From positions 519,016 through 583,015 of the forward strand of contig NZ_QFFY01000002.1 in assembly GCF_003131205.1 (NCBI RefSeq): a stretch of DNA of 64,000 nt, given 5' to 3'. The DNA is from Occallatibacter savannae. Lineage in GTDB: Bacteria > Acidobacteriota > Terriglobia > Terriglobales > Acidobacteriaceae. Below, in pieces: positions 26,879 to 38,020 of the stretch. Position 1 is the stretch's first letter. The number at the start of each line of letters is the position of its first letter. A model generated the notes under the pieces. It was not told the DNA's origin and did no database searches. It saw nothing but the letters and a program-made list of their open reading frames with translations. A program made the translations under genes and the position numbers.

Positions 26879-29584
26879 CTAAGGATCTTGCAAGCCGCAG
26901 AAGGCCAGTCCGTCGACGGTCCTCCCGTCCAGAGCGAAGCAGGTTGCGCCGGTGATGTCGGTTGAGAATGTGCGCACGTGAGCGGCTTGCAGGGATTGAA
27001 GGACTTCTGATCTTGGATGCCCGTAGTGGTTGTGCAGTCCGCAGGAGATGACTGCGAATTGCGGCGAGACCAGCGAAAGGAAGGCAGGTTGCGTGGATGT
27101 GGCGCTGCCGTGATGGCCTACCTTAAGCAGGTCACTTGCGAGCCCTTTGTCTGCCAGCATTGCTCGTTCGATTGGCGCTTCGGCATCGCCCTCGAGCAAG
27201 ACACCAGTACGGCCGTAGCTGACGCGGAGTACAAGTGAGTCGTTGTTGCCTGGCTCAGGGCCAGGTGTGTAGTTCGAGAGGGGCGCGAGAACGTTGACTT
27301 CAGCGGCTCCGAGGCTTGTGTGATCTCCGGCATCCATGCGGCGGACATGGATGTTCAGGACCTGTGTCTGGTCTAGCAGAGCGATGTAAGGGAGCGAGGG
27401 CGGGTTGTTGCCGACCCACAACTCATCGGGCTTGAAGTTGTGCAGGATAGCGGGCAGGCCACCCATGTGGTCGGAGTGCGCGTGCGTGAGCGCGACGACG
27501 TCGAGGTGTCGGATGCCGCGGGACCATAATACGGGCGAGACGACTTCCTCGCCGATGTCGAAGTTCTGCGCGGTTTGACGGGGCGCTCCGCCGAAACCTC
27601 CGCCGTCGACGAGGAGAGTTTTTCCGTCGGGGGTGATGAGGAGCAAGGAGTCGCCCTGCCCGACGTCGATGGCTTCGACCAGAAGTGCCTGGCGTGGATG
27701 GTCGATGGGCCGGGGCAGAACGACGACGATTGCGGCGAGGAGGATGGCGAGACATGCGGAGCGGCGAAGCCATCTGGACTTCCAGTTGTTCGCGAGGCAC
27801 GCAAGGAGAAGGCTCGCGCCGAGGAGAACGCTGAAAGCTGCGGTTTGCGCGGGCAGAGGCGCAGGCATGCGGTAATCACCGGTGCGAATGACGGCGAAGA
27901 GGTGAATGAGCCCCACGGCCAAATGCAGCAGCATTGCGGTTACGACTGCGGCAACGCCTGCGATGGTGGGCGAGATGAAGGTTGTCATCAGCGTCAGGAG
28001 GGCGCTGGGTACGAGAACGACGAGAAGAGGAAGGATGATGAGGTTTACGGGCAGAGCGAAGACGGTGATGCGGTGGAAGTAGGTGGCCATCGGCAGGGCC
28101 ATCGCGAGTTCAACAATGCAGGAGACAACGAGCGCTTCGAGGCACCGCAGGAATGTGCGTACGGTCCGGGGGAACAGCGTTCGTCCAATCAGCTTGCCTG
28201 CAGCTCTGCTCAGTGCAAAGGAGAACATGCGAAGTAACACGCGGAATTGTGCCTGGCTCGGAGGCAGCTTTACATCGAGAGCCAGCAGGCGCAGGTCACG
28301 CGTGGCGGTCAGGTAGGGATGTACGGTCTTTTCGAGCAGAGGAACGGCGATGCCGCCGATGGAGATGACAGCGAGCACGGTCATCTGCAGGCTCGCGTCG
28401 AAGAGGCTGCGTGGACTTGAGGCGAGAAGGCAAAGGGAGGCGAAGCCTATGGTATTCAGCACGTTTCGCTGGCGGTATACGAGGCGGCCGATGAGGTAGA
28501 GCGAGACCATCCAGAGCGATCGCTGGACAGGCGCTGCGAACCCGGTGAAGAGAGCGTATGCGCATGAGGCGGTGATGGTAATGATTGTCGCCGGAAGCTG
28601 AGGAAGGCGGATGCGACGCGTGGTCCAGAAGATGCAGCCGGCGACGATGCCGAGGTGCAAGCCGGAGACGACAAGCATGTGGAAGGAGCCGGTGCGCTCA
28701 AATCCTTCGCGCAAGGAGTGCGTCAGGTAGGTGCGGTCGCCTGTGACCATGGCTGCGAGCATGACGGCGTCTTCATTGCTGATTCGGAGAGCAACGGGAA
28801 ATCTCCGCATGGTCGAGGGCAGTGCGAGGAGGCGAGCGCTGGCGGCATGCTGCCATGTGGTGAGCTGGCAGTTGAAGAGCGTTTCATTCGCGGAGGCTGC
28901 GAACGACTCCACTCCATCTGCTTTGACGGATGCGGTCGAGGTGATGCCCTGGTCGAGGAGGTAGTCCCGGTAATTCCATGCACCGGGATCGTGGTAGACA
29001 TCGGGGAGCATCAGGCGAGCGTCGGCGCGAATGCGCTGGCCGCAAGCGAACGCGATGGGCGCAGCTGCGTCGGAGGTCCAGCGGACCATCATGCGGACCG
29101 CGGCGTCGGCCGGTCGCTGAAGGTCTTCGCTGTCGGAAACGAACTCGATGGACGAGAGGCGGACGTCCACGCGTTGCGTGGGGCCCTCTTTCGATCCGCT
29201 TGCGAACTCAGAGTCGGACTCGATCCGGACGGGGCCGGCATCGATGATGGTGCCTTCTATGGTGCGTGACAGACCGTCGGACAGGGTAGAGAGATCGGCG
29301 TCGGGGGCTGGTTGGGGCTGCATCTCGGCGCACCAGACTCCGAGTGCCGACCAGAGGATTGCTACGGGCATCCAGATCAGGCGCTGTGCGCGGAATGCAG
29401 CGATGCCGGAGAGGATCGCGAGCGGGACGAGCGAGAGGAGGAGCCACGCGGGCCGAAGCCAGAGGGAGTGCGCGATGAAGATGCCGATGGCAAACAGCCA
29501 GGCAGCGTGAAACAGAGGAGCGCCAATGCGCGGTTCTATTTTCTGCAGGGCGAGTGGCCAGCGGTCGATCCGATCAGCTTTCAT
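26879..29584 (-). CDS. comEC: DNA internalisation competence protein ComEC/Rec2
   Basis: ComEC forms the inner-membrane channel that takes up single-stranded DNA. The product is about 901 residues from ATG 29584 (a TTG three codons earlier is possible). In order it has an N-terminal DUF4131 region, the Competence domain with many helices (HMLVVSGLHLGIVAGCIFW), and a C-terminal metallo-beta-lactamase domain with the metal motif THAHSDHMGG near residue 690 and VGHHGSATST near 830. All three parts are intact, so natural transformation machinery may be functional. It converges on the receptor gene, 13 bases apart. Confidence 0.96.
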   Translation of the reverse strand: MKADRIDRWPLALQKIEPRIGAPLFHAAWLFAIGIFIAHSLWLRPAWLLLSLVPLAILSGIAAFRAQRLIWMPVAILWSALGVWCAEMQPQPAPDADLSTLSDGLSRTIEGTIIDAGPVRIESDSEFASGSKEGPTQRVDVRLSSIEFVSDSEDLQRPADAAVRMMVRWTSDAAAPIAFACGQRIRADARLMLPDVYHDPGAWNYRDYLLDQGITSTASVKADGVESFAASANETLFNCQLTTWQHAASARLLALPSTMRRFPVALRISNEDAVMLAAMVTGDRTYLTHSLREGFERTGSFHMLVVSGLHLGIVAGCIFWTTRRIRLPQLPATIITITASCAYALFTGFAAPVQRSLWMVSLYLIGRLVYRQRNVLNTIGFASLCLLASSPRSLFDASLQMTVLAVISIGGIAVPLLEKTVHPYLTATRDLRLLALDVKLPPSQAQFRVLLRMFSFALSRAAGKLIGRTLFPRTVRTFLRCLEALVVSCIVELAMALPMATYFHRITVFALPVNLIILPLLVVLVPSALLTLMTTFISPTIAGVAAVVTAMLLHLAVGLIHLFAVIRTGDYRMPAPLPAQTAAFSVLLGASLLLACLANNWKSRWLRRSACLAILLAAIVVVLPRPIDHPRQALLVEAIDVGQGDSLLLITPDGKTLLVDGGGFGGAPRQTAQNFDIGEEVVSPVLWSRGIRHLDVVALTHAHSDHMGGLPAILHNFKPDELWVGNNPPSLPYIALLDQTQVLNIHVRRMDAGDHTSLGAAEVNVLAPLSNYTPGPEPGNNDSLVLRVSYGRTGVLLEGDAEAPIERAMLADKGLASDLLKVGHHGSATSTQPAFLSLVSPQFAVISCGLHNHYGHPRSEVLQSLQAAHVRTFSTDITGATCFALDGRTVDGLAFCGLQDP

Positions 29585-29631
29585 GCAGCCCAAATATCTA
29601 AAAAGAATCTATGGGCGCAAGGGTAGCAGGA

Positions 29632-30945
29632 TCACGGTTTCTGCAATGTGACCACCGTCTCAAGGTGAAAAGTTTGCGGAAACAGGTCCGCAAGGGTTAC
29701 GGAAAGGATGGCGTAGCCGGAGGCAACAAGTTGTTTGAGATCGCGCGCGAGCGTCGACGGGTCGCAGGAAACGTAGACGATTGTTGGCGCGGCGATGGTG
29801 GCGAGAAGGGTGGTGACTTCGGGACCAAACCCGGCTCGTGGCGGGTCAACGACGATCAGATCCGGAGCCGGGCCGGCCTGGTGCGATCTAAGGAATGAGA
29901 GTGTATCGGCGGAGATGGCGTGGCCGGTTGTGCCCTGAAGATTTTGGGTCAACGCCGCCAGTGAGGCCGGCGCTGACTCCACGGCGATGACTTCGCCGAA
30001 CCGTGAAGCGAGCTGACGCGCGAACAGGCCGACGCCTGCGAAGAGATCCCAGGCGAGCGTGCCCTGATGGCCGGCAACGACTTCCTCGATGAGTGCGTCG
30101 ATAAGCCAGCGGTTCACCTGAAAAAAAGAGCCGTGATCGACGCGGTAGCCGAAGCCCGCCGCTTGATACGCGATGGATTCGCGGCCCCAGCGGGCCAGCT
30201 GCTTCGACGGTTCTTCCGCGGATGATTGCAGGACGCACTCGATGCCGGCCAGTTCCGGAATTCTGTCGCTCCATGCGGCGGCAAGGCTGTTGAAGCCTTC
30301 CATTGCGCTGGTCCGGACGTAGAGGCCGGCGAGGAGTGCAGTCGCGTCGGCGTTCATGAATAGAGAGAGTTCGCTGGGCTTGAACGCAGACGTGTGTTCG
30401 CGGATAAGCTCGGATGCGCTGAGCGCTGCCTTGACCAGCAGAGGGGATGCGATCGGGCACTCCTGAATCGGAGTGATGTCGTGCGATCTGCGGGCCCGGT
30501 AGCCGACGCGCCCCGACGGATCGAACGCAAGGCGGATGCGGTTGCGATAAGCCCACGGCTGGGCGGCAAGAACTTCGATGTGTGCTGGAGCTTCCACACC
30601 GGCACGCTGAAAGGTTTCGCGCAGGATCTGCTGTTTGAGAGCGAGCTGCGTTTCGTAGTCGGCGTGCTGATAGCTGCATCCGCCGCACATGCCGAAGTGG
30701 GGGCAGCGGGGTTGGACGCGGGTGGGCGACGGGGTGAGGATCTCTTCGGGTTCGCCGGCCGCGTAGCTGTGTTTGTCTTCGATGATGCGAATGCGGGCCT
30801 GCTCGCCGGGAAGGGTCAGGGGCACGAAGGTCGCTTTGCCTGCGAGGCGGGCCAAAAAAGCTCCGCCGTAGATCGGCTTTTCGATCTGAACGAGGGCCGA
30901 TCTGGCTGGCTTCGGCGTGGGGCGATGAGGTCTGCGGTGCTTCAT
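29632..30945 (-). CDS. rlmD: 23S rRNA uracil-5-methyltransferase (RlmD/TrmA family)
   Basis: The product is 437 residues. An N-terminal TRAM domain (about 15-75) is followed by an iron-sulphur motif with Cys81, Cys87, Cys90 and Cys163 (CPHFGMCGGC). The methyltransferase domain has FFQVN at 275-279, the SAM loop DLFAGVGLF at 300-308, VVDPPRAGF at 365-373 and the catalytic Cys394 in YVSCDPSTLARD. These residues define m5U RNA methyltransferases. The 23S U1939 target is the likeliest; other 23S or tRNA uracils cannot be excluded from sequence alone. It overlaps the upstream unknown gene by four bases. Confidence 0.93.
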   Translation of the reverse strand: MKHRRPHRPTPKPARSALVQIEKPIYGGAFLARLAGKATFVPLTLPGEQARIRIIEDKHSYAAGEPEEILTPSPTRVQPRCPHFGMCGGCSYQHADYETQLALKQQILRETFQRAGVEAPAHIEVLAAQPWAYRNRIRLAFDPSGRVGYRARRSHDITPIQECPIASPLLVKAALSASELIREHTSAFKPSELSLFMNADATALLAGLYVRTSAMEGFNSLAAAWSDRIPELAGIECVLQSSAEEPSKQLARWGRESIAYQAAGFGYRVDHGSFFQVNRWLIDALIEEVVAGHQGTLAWDLFAGVGLFARQLASRFGEVIAVESAPASLAALTQNLQGTTGHAISADTLSFLRSHQAGPAPDLIVVDPPRAGFGPEVTTLLATIAAPTIVYVSCDPSTLARDLKQLVASGYAILSVTLADLFPQTFHLETVVTLQKP

Positions 30946-31658
30946 TGCTGGCTCATGTAGAAGAGGCTAAGCCGGGGAAGGCTGTAGTGGACGAGGAGCT
31001 GCTTCTGCACGAACTGGTGCTCGACCTGGCGCAATTGAACTGCGCCCATGCGGCTGCGGTAGGGGGCGAGCTCGCGGGCAGCGTGCTCCTTGAGGCCAAC
31101 GAGGAGATCTTCAGGCGCGGCGGCGGTGAGTGCGGCGAAGAGCTTCTCTTCGAGCACGGTGAGGATGCGTTCGAACGACTCCATCTCGGCAGCGGGGGTC
31201 ACAGAGGACTTGGCAGCGCGGGCTTCCCCGGCGAGCTCGCGGAGTCGCACGGCGGTCGCAGTGCACGCGTCGTGCGCGATGGTGGTAGCGTCGAGCGCTT
31301 CGGCGGCTGATTCAAGATGCGAGGCGACACGTTCGTGTTCGAACCCGGATTCGATCTGTGCAGCGGCGGAGGTTTGCGCGGTGCCGGCGGCGGCTTCGCG
31401 CAACTCTTCGGATGCTTCCATCACGGCCTGGGCGCACCATGCGAGGCCGTTGACGCGGCGCATGCGGCCGCGCTTCTGGCGCGTCTCGTATTTGTCGAAA
31501 GCATTGTCGATGCCGCGAAGGACGGCTTCGAGAGGAATGCCGGCGTCACGCCACGTTTCGATGAGGGCCCAGTCGAGGGTGGAGAGGAGAAGGATGGAGC
31601 CGCGCCGCTGCTGGAAGCGCTCTTCGATTTCGGTGAAGTAGTTGAAATAATTGAGCAC
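30942..31658 (-). CDS. conserved hypothetical protein in the coaX-rlmD block
   Basis: The product is 238 residues, soluble and almost entirely helical. It starts MLNYFNYFTEIEERFQQRRG, a compact motif, followed by LSTLDWALIETWRDAGIPLE, which looks like a winged-helix or helical-hairpin segment. An Ala/Glu-rich middle follows, then a C-terminal EHQFVQKQLLVHYSLPRLSLF. There is no catalytic signature. It lies between coaX (six bases from its end) and rlmD (overlap of four bases) and is surely co-transcribed. The function is unknown. Confidence 0.85.
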   Translation of the reverse strand: MLNYFNYFTEIEERFQQRRGSILLLSTLDWALIETWRDAGIPLEAVLRGIDNAFDKYETRQKRGRMRRVNGLAWCAQAVMEASEELREAAAGTAQTSAAAQIESGFEHERVASHLESAAEALDATTIAHDACTATAVRLRELAGEARAAKSSVTPAAEMESFERILTVLEEKLFAALTAAAPEDLLVGLKEHAARELAPYRSRMGAVQLRQVEHQFVQKQLLVHYSLPRLSLFYMSQQ

Positions 31659-31664
31659 GGCAAT

Positions 31665-32510
31665 CTAGTGCGTGCGTCCGCGGGGCCGCGCGTTGCGATT
31701 GCGTTCGAAGAGAATGCGCAGGCCGTCGAGGGTAAGCAGGTCGTCGATTTCGCTGATGTAGCGCGAATCGGCTGCGACCATGCGGGCGAGGCCGCCGGCT
31801 GCGATGACGCGCGGCTTGTGGCCGAGCTCGGCGAAGATGCGTTCGAGCATGCCGTCAACGAGGCCGATATAGCCGTAGTAGACGCCACTCTGCAGATGGC
31901 CTACGGTGTTGGTGCCGATGACTTTTGCGGGGCGCTTGATGTCAACGCGGCTCAGGCGCGCGGCGCGCGAGAAGAGCGCTTCGGCGCTGAGTCCGAGGCC
32001 GGGAGCTATGGAGCCGCCGAGGTATTCGCCCTTTTCGGAGATGACTTCGAATTTGGTGGCGGTGCCGAAGTCGACGACGATGCAGGGGCCGCCGTAGCGC
32101 TCGATGGCGGCGACGCAGTCTGCGATGCGATCTGCACCTAGCTCGGTGGGATTATCGACGAGAGCGGGCATGCCGGTCTTGATGCCGGGCTCGACGAAGA
32201 GCGGTTCCAGGTGGAAGTAGGTTTCACAAACCTGGCGCAACGTTGAATCGAGCGGCGGCACGACGGAGGCGATGATGATGTTCGTGACCTGGCTTGGCGA
32301 GAGGCCATTCATCTCGAAGAGCTTGACGAAGAAGACACCGTATTCATCGACGGTCTGCGTGCGATGCGTGGTGACGCGCCAGTGCGCGGCGAGATCGAAT
32401 CGCTCCTTCGCGGCTACGGGTTTTCCCTTGGGAGGAAGTCCGGCCTTTTCGTCGAGGCGGTAGAGCCCGAGCACGGTGTTGGTGTTGCCTACATCGATTG
32501 CAAGGAGCAT
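31665..32510 (-). CDS. coaX: type III pantothenate kinase
   Basis: CoaX makes 4'-phosphopantothenate, the first step of coenzyme A synthesis. The product is 281 residues of the ASKHA fold: the ATP motif AIDVGNTNTVLG at 4-15, the substrate loop with LGADRIADCVAA, and CIVVDFGTATKFEV. About 20 residues near the N-terminus (ASKHA loop, DEKAGLPPKGKPVAAKE) are an insertion relative to the usual 255-260 residues. It lies directly downstream of birA in the common birA-coaX order. Confidence 0.97.
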   Translation of the reverse strand: MLLAIDVGNTNTVLGLYRLDEKAGLPPKGKPVAAKERFDLAAHWRVTTHRTQTVDEYGVFFVKLFEMNGLSPSQVTNIIIASVVPPLDSTLRQVCETYFHLEPLFVEPGIKTGMPALVDNPTELGADRIADCVAAIERYGGPCIVVDFGTATKFEVISEKGEYLGGSIAPGLGLSAEALFSRAARLSRVDIKRPAKVIGTNTVGHLQSGVYYGYIGLVDGMLERIFAELGHKPRVIAAGGLARMVAADSRYISEIDDLLTLDGLRILFERNRNARPRGRTH

Positions 32511-32523
32511 TGTCTTTCCTAAC

Positions 32524-33303
32524 TCAGTTTGCTGCGCGGATGCCGCCGGTCTGCACGGTTACGATGCCCTGGTCGGTGCGGACCAGGAGGAAGCCGTGTT
32601 CATCGAGCCCGGCGGTGGTGCCGATGCAGGCTTGCGGACCGTGAACCTCAACGCGCCGATTGGAGATCCACGAGGACATGTATGCAACGCGCGCAGTAAT
32701 GGCTGCACGCAACCCGGGATCCTGCAGTGCCCATGTCTCGTGCTGCAGCGATTCTAGCAGGGAGATCAGGAGCACCTGCCGGTTGATAACGCGGCCAGCC
32801 TCGATGTCGAGCGAGGTTGCGGGAGTGGAAAGACCGGGATCGAAGGAGCGCTGGTGAACATTGATGCCGATGCCGACGACGGCGAAGCTGGGGGTTCCGC
32901 TTTCCGTTTTGGATTCGACGAGAATGCCGCCGACTTTGCGTTCGCCGATGAGGAGGTCGTTGGGCCAGCGAAGATCGACTTCGCGTCCGGCGGTGATGCC
33001 GATGGCCTGTGCTGCTGCCAATCCGGCAACGAGGGGAATGAGCCGCATATGCTGGATACCGATTGACGGGCGGAGAAGTACTGAAACATAGAGGCCCTGG
33101 CCTGCGGCGGAGTGCCAGCCGTGATCGCCGCGACCGCGGCCGGCGGTCTGCTCATCGGTGAAGAAGACGGAGCCATGCGGCGCTCCGGAGCGCGCGGCGG
33201 CGACTGCATCGGTGTTTGTGGATCCCGTAATGGCCGTGTAGTGGAACTTGCCTGCGTAGGTGCTCTGCGCGAATGCGGACTCGAGCGCTGCGACGTCGTA
33301 CAC
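32524..33303 (-). CDS. birA: biotin--[acetyl-CoA-carboxylase] ligase
   Basis: BirA attaches biotin to the biotin carboxyl carrier protein. The product is 259 residues, group I type without the N-terminal DNA-binding domain, so it is not a repressor. The biotin/ATP loop TAGRGRGDHGW lies at about 53-63, and the lysine region DLLIGERKVGGILVE and GIGINVHQ are present. GTG 33303 is chosen because GGAGAAGG lies six bases upstream; a TTG at 33324 inside nadC would add seven residues. It is coupled to nadC, whose stop it overlaps or abuts. Confidence 0.96.
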   Translation of the reverse strand: MYDVAALESAFAQSTYAGKFHYTAITGSTNTDAVAAARSGAPHGSVFFTDEQTAGRGRGDHGWHSAAGQGLYVSVLLRPSIGIQHMRLIPLVAGLAAAQAIGITAGREVDLRWPNDLLIGERKVGGILVESKTESGTPSFAVVGIGINVHQRSFDPGLSTPATSLDIEAGRVINRQVLLISLLESLQHETWALQDPGLRAAITARVAYMSSWISNRRVEVHGPQACIGTTAGLDEHGFLLVRTDQGIVTVQTGGIRAAN

Positions 33304-33304
33304 G

Positions 33305-34195
33305 CTATGCCTTCTCCGCGACAATGCTCATGGAGATGTCGGCTGCTTTGGCGGAGTGCGTGAGCGCGCCGACGCTGATGAAGTCTGGACCCGCTTCGGC
33401 GTATGCGCGGACGTTTTCAAGCACAATGCCGCCGGAGGCTTCGATCGGAATCCAGCGGTCTTCTTTGCGGATGCGATCGACTGCTGTCTTGATCTGTTCA
33501 GGCGTCATGTTGTCGAGGAGGATGGCCTCTGCGCCGACTTCGAGGGCGTCTTCGAGTTCCTGCTGCGTGCGGACCTCAACCTGGACGCGATTGCCGGGCT
33601 GACGCTTCTCGAGCGCGTTCTTCACGGCAGTACGGAGGCCGCCGCCGAGAGAGATGTGATTGTTCTTGATGAGCACGCCGGAAGCAAGGTCGAGCCGGTG
33701 ATTGGTGCCGCCTCCGCAGAGGACGGCGTATTTCTCAAGGGCGCGAAGGCCGGGGACGGTCTTGCGCGTGTCGAGAATGCGGGACTTGGTGCCCTGAATG
33801 GCGTCGACATACTGGCGGGTCAGCGTGGCGATGCCGCTGAGGTGCTGTAGCAGGTTGAGGATGACACGCTCGCAGCTGAGCAGCACGCGCGCGTTGTGGC
33901 GGATCACGGCGAGGACCTGGCCGCGCTGCACGCGCACCCCGTCGAAGATCTCGTTGTGACTGATGACCTCGTAGCGAGTGTGGGCCGTGGGTCGTGGATC
34001 GAGATGCGCAAAAATTTCGAGGAAGCGGGGGATAGCGCCGAGACCGGCAACGACGAGGTCCTGCTTGGCGATGATGGAGGCGGTTGCGCGCAGGTTGGGG
34101 TCGATGGTGACGCTGGTAGTGGCGTCGCTGACGGCCTGGTCTTCGACGAGGGCCTGCGCCAGAACTGCTTCGATTCGGTGGCTTTTCCAGTCCAT
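33305..34195 (-). CDS. nadC: nicotinate-nucleotide pyrophosphorylase (carboxylating)
   Basis: NadC converts quinolinate and PRPP to nicotinate mononucleotide in NAD synthesis. The product is 296 residues, the family norm. Signatures are ILDTRKTVPGLRALEKYAVLCGGG (shortened here to the RKT-PGLR core), NHRLDLASGVLIKNNH, EVRTQQELEDAL and the late IEASGGI. It starts the nadC-birA-coaX set. No nadA or nadB is in the window. Confidence 0.97.
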   Translation of the reverse strand: MDWKSHRIEAVLAQALVEDQAVSDATTSVTIDPNLRATASIIAKQDLVVAGLGAIPRFLEIFAHLDPRPTAHTRYEVISHNEIFDGVRVQRGQVLAVIRHNARVLLSCERVILNLLQHLSGIATLTRQYVDAIQGTKSRILDTRKTVPGLRALEKYAVLCGGGTNHRLDLASGVLIKNNHISLGGGLRTAVKNALEKRQPGNRVQVEVRTQQELEDALEVGAEAILLDNMTPEQIKTAVDRIRKEDRWIPIEASGGIVLENVRAYAEAGPDFISVGALTHSAKAADISMSIVAEKA

Positions 34196-34216
34196 GCGTT
34201 CTTTCTTTTCGATGAG

Positions 34217-34981
34217 TCAGAGCTGCGATTTGGCTCTCATTTGCTGGAGAAAGTTATAAATAACTTTCTTGACCCTGTCATCCGGGGTGTCCTTCAGAGC
34301 ATAGAAGTTAGAGCCGTCGCGGCGGTCGACTTTCAGGGTGAATCGGCGCTCCTTGTCGAGGAGCCAGCCGAAGAGGCGGTAGGAGAGGCGCTGCTTTCTC
34401 TCCGCATGGCGGTCGATGTAGGCGATTTCGCCGAGGTCGGCATACCAGAGCACGTGAACGAGCTCGCTGGAATCGCGAATGAAAAGGCGGTGATTGGTGA
34501 GCAGGATGTAGCGCGCGGGCATGCCCTGTTCGTCGAGGGCGCCGGACATGTTCACGAAACCCACGGGGCTTTCAGCGCCGCCGAGGGCGGAGTCGAGGAT
34601 GACCTTCTCTGCTCCTTCGGGGAAGTGAGCGATGGAGTAGCAGTGATGTGCGTCTCCAAAGAAGATGGTGGGGGGCGGGGTTGCGCCGGAGAAGCGTTCG
34701 GCGGCGTATACGTCGTTGATGTCTTTGGCGCGGTATTCGCGCTGAACGTAGCGGCGCTGCGGATTGTCGAAGTGGTCGCAGAGCTCGCGATAGGCGATCT
34801 GGAGAAGCTTAAATTGCTCTTCGGCTTCGAGGCGCTTGCGGGGGTTGTTCTCGTAGCGGTCAGGATGCCAGAGCTTGGCCGCGGTGCGGTAGGCCTTGTG
34901 AATCGCGGATTTCGAGCGCGGCGGATCGGCGATGCCCAGCACGGGGAAGTGCTGCATGCAGGTTCTGCACACGCAGGGCAT
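34217..34981 (-). CDS. J-domain protein with C-terminal PH-like region
   Basis: The product is 254 residues from ATG 34981. Cys3, Cys5 and Cys8 form a short Cys-rich head. The J domain spans about 12-75 with HPD at 39-41. From about 105 comes a beta-rich domain with ARYILLTNHRLFIRDSS and HVLWYADLGEIAYIDR, which resembles bacterial PH domains, ending in a helix. The frame is open to 35185, but that part overlaps valS. It begins 14 bases after the valS stop and is likely co-transcribed with it. This is not DnaJ itself: the G/F and zinc domains are missing. Confidence 0.85.
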   Translation of the reverse strand: MPCVCRTCMQHFPVLGIADPPRSKSAIHKAYRTAAKLWHPDRYENNPRKRLEAEEQFKLLQIAYRELCDHFDNPQRRYVQREYRAKDINDVYAAERFSGATPPPTIFFGDAHHCYSIAHFPEGAEKVILDSALGGAESPVGFVNMSGALDEQGMPARYILLTNHRLFIRDSSELVHVLWYADLGEIAYIDRHAERKQRLSYRLFGWLLDKERRFTLKVDRRDGSNFYALKDTPDDRVKKVIYNFLQQMRAKSQL

Positions 34982-34995
34982 GCTGGTGGTCTCGC

Positions 34996-37761
<2,766 letters not shown>

Positions 37762-37880
37762 TGTGCTCTGTCGGCGGTCCCTGGAGAGTGCCCGGAAACC
37801 CTGATCGGACAAGGATTTCAGGCGATAGGACTACTTTCAATTTAGCAGATTCAGGAAGGATGCCTCGTAAGCGGAGTCCT

Positions 37881-37931
37881 GATCCCAGATCTCAGAATCG
37901 AGACCCTTCGGCAAGCTCAGGGCAGGCTCTG
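37881..37931. repeat. dispersed short repeat (GATCCCAGATCTCAG plus CCCTTCGGCAAGCTCAGGG)
   Basis: CCCTTCGGCAAGCTCAGGG (37904-37922) has short inverted ends (CCCT/AGGG). Its translations in the various frames (ALSLPKG, SASSGQA) are the tell-tale peptides produced by a widespread small intergenic repeat. The preceding GATCCCAGATCTCAGAATCGAG belongs to a second class also seen inside the UvrC-like gene. Confidence 0.55.
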
Positions 37932-37950
37932 GGGCACCCGGCGAAAAGCA

Positions 37951-37979
37951 ACAGGCCGCACCCTGAAGATGCGGCCTGT
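37951..37979 (-). terminator. hairpin terminator downstream of the BamD-like gene
   Basis: The perfect 10-bp stem ACAGGCCGCA (37951-37960) pairs with TGCGGCCTGT (37970-37979) across a nine-base loop. On the minus strand TGCTTTTCGCC follows. It lies about 42 bases beyond the stop at 38021, so it probably ends the minus-strand run. Confidence 0.65.
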
Positions 37980-38020
37980 GGTCTGGTTCCCTTGTTGCCT
38001 TGGCAGCTTGTCCCCTGCTT

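Larger units (their letters stand above)
37762..38020. other. intergenic gap with dispersed-repeat material
   Basis: The gap lies between the valS start and the end of the BamD-like gene. It contains a repeat-like stretch and the terminator described separately. I see no gene in it. Confidence 0.6.
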
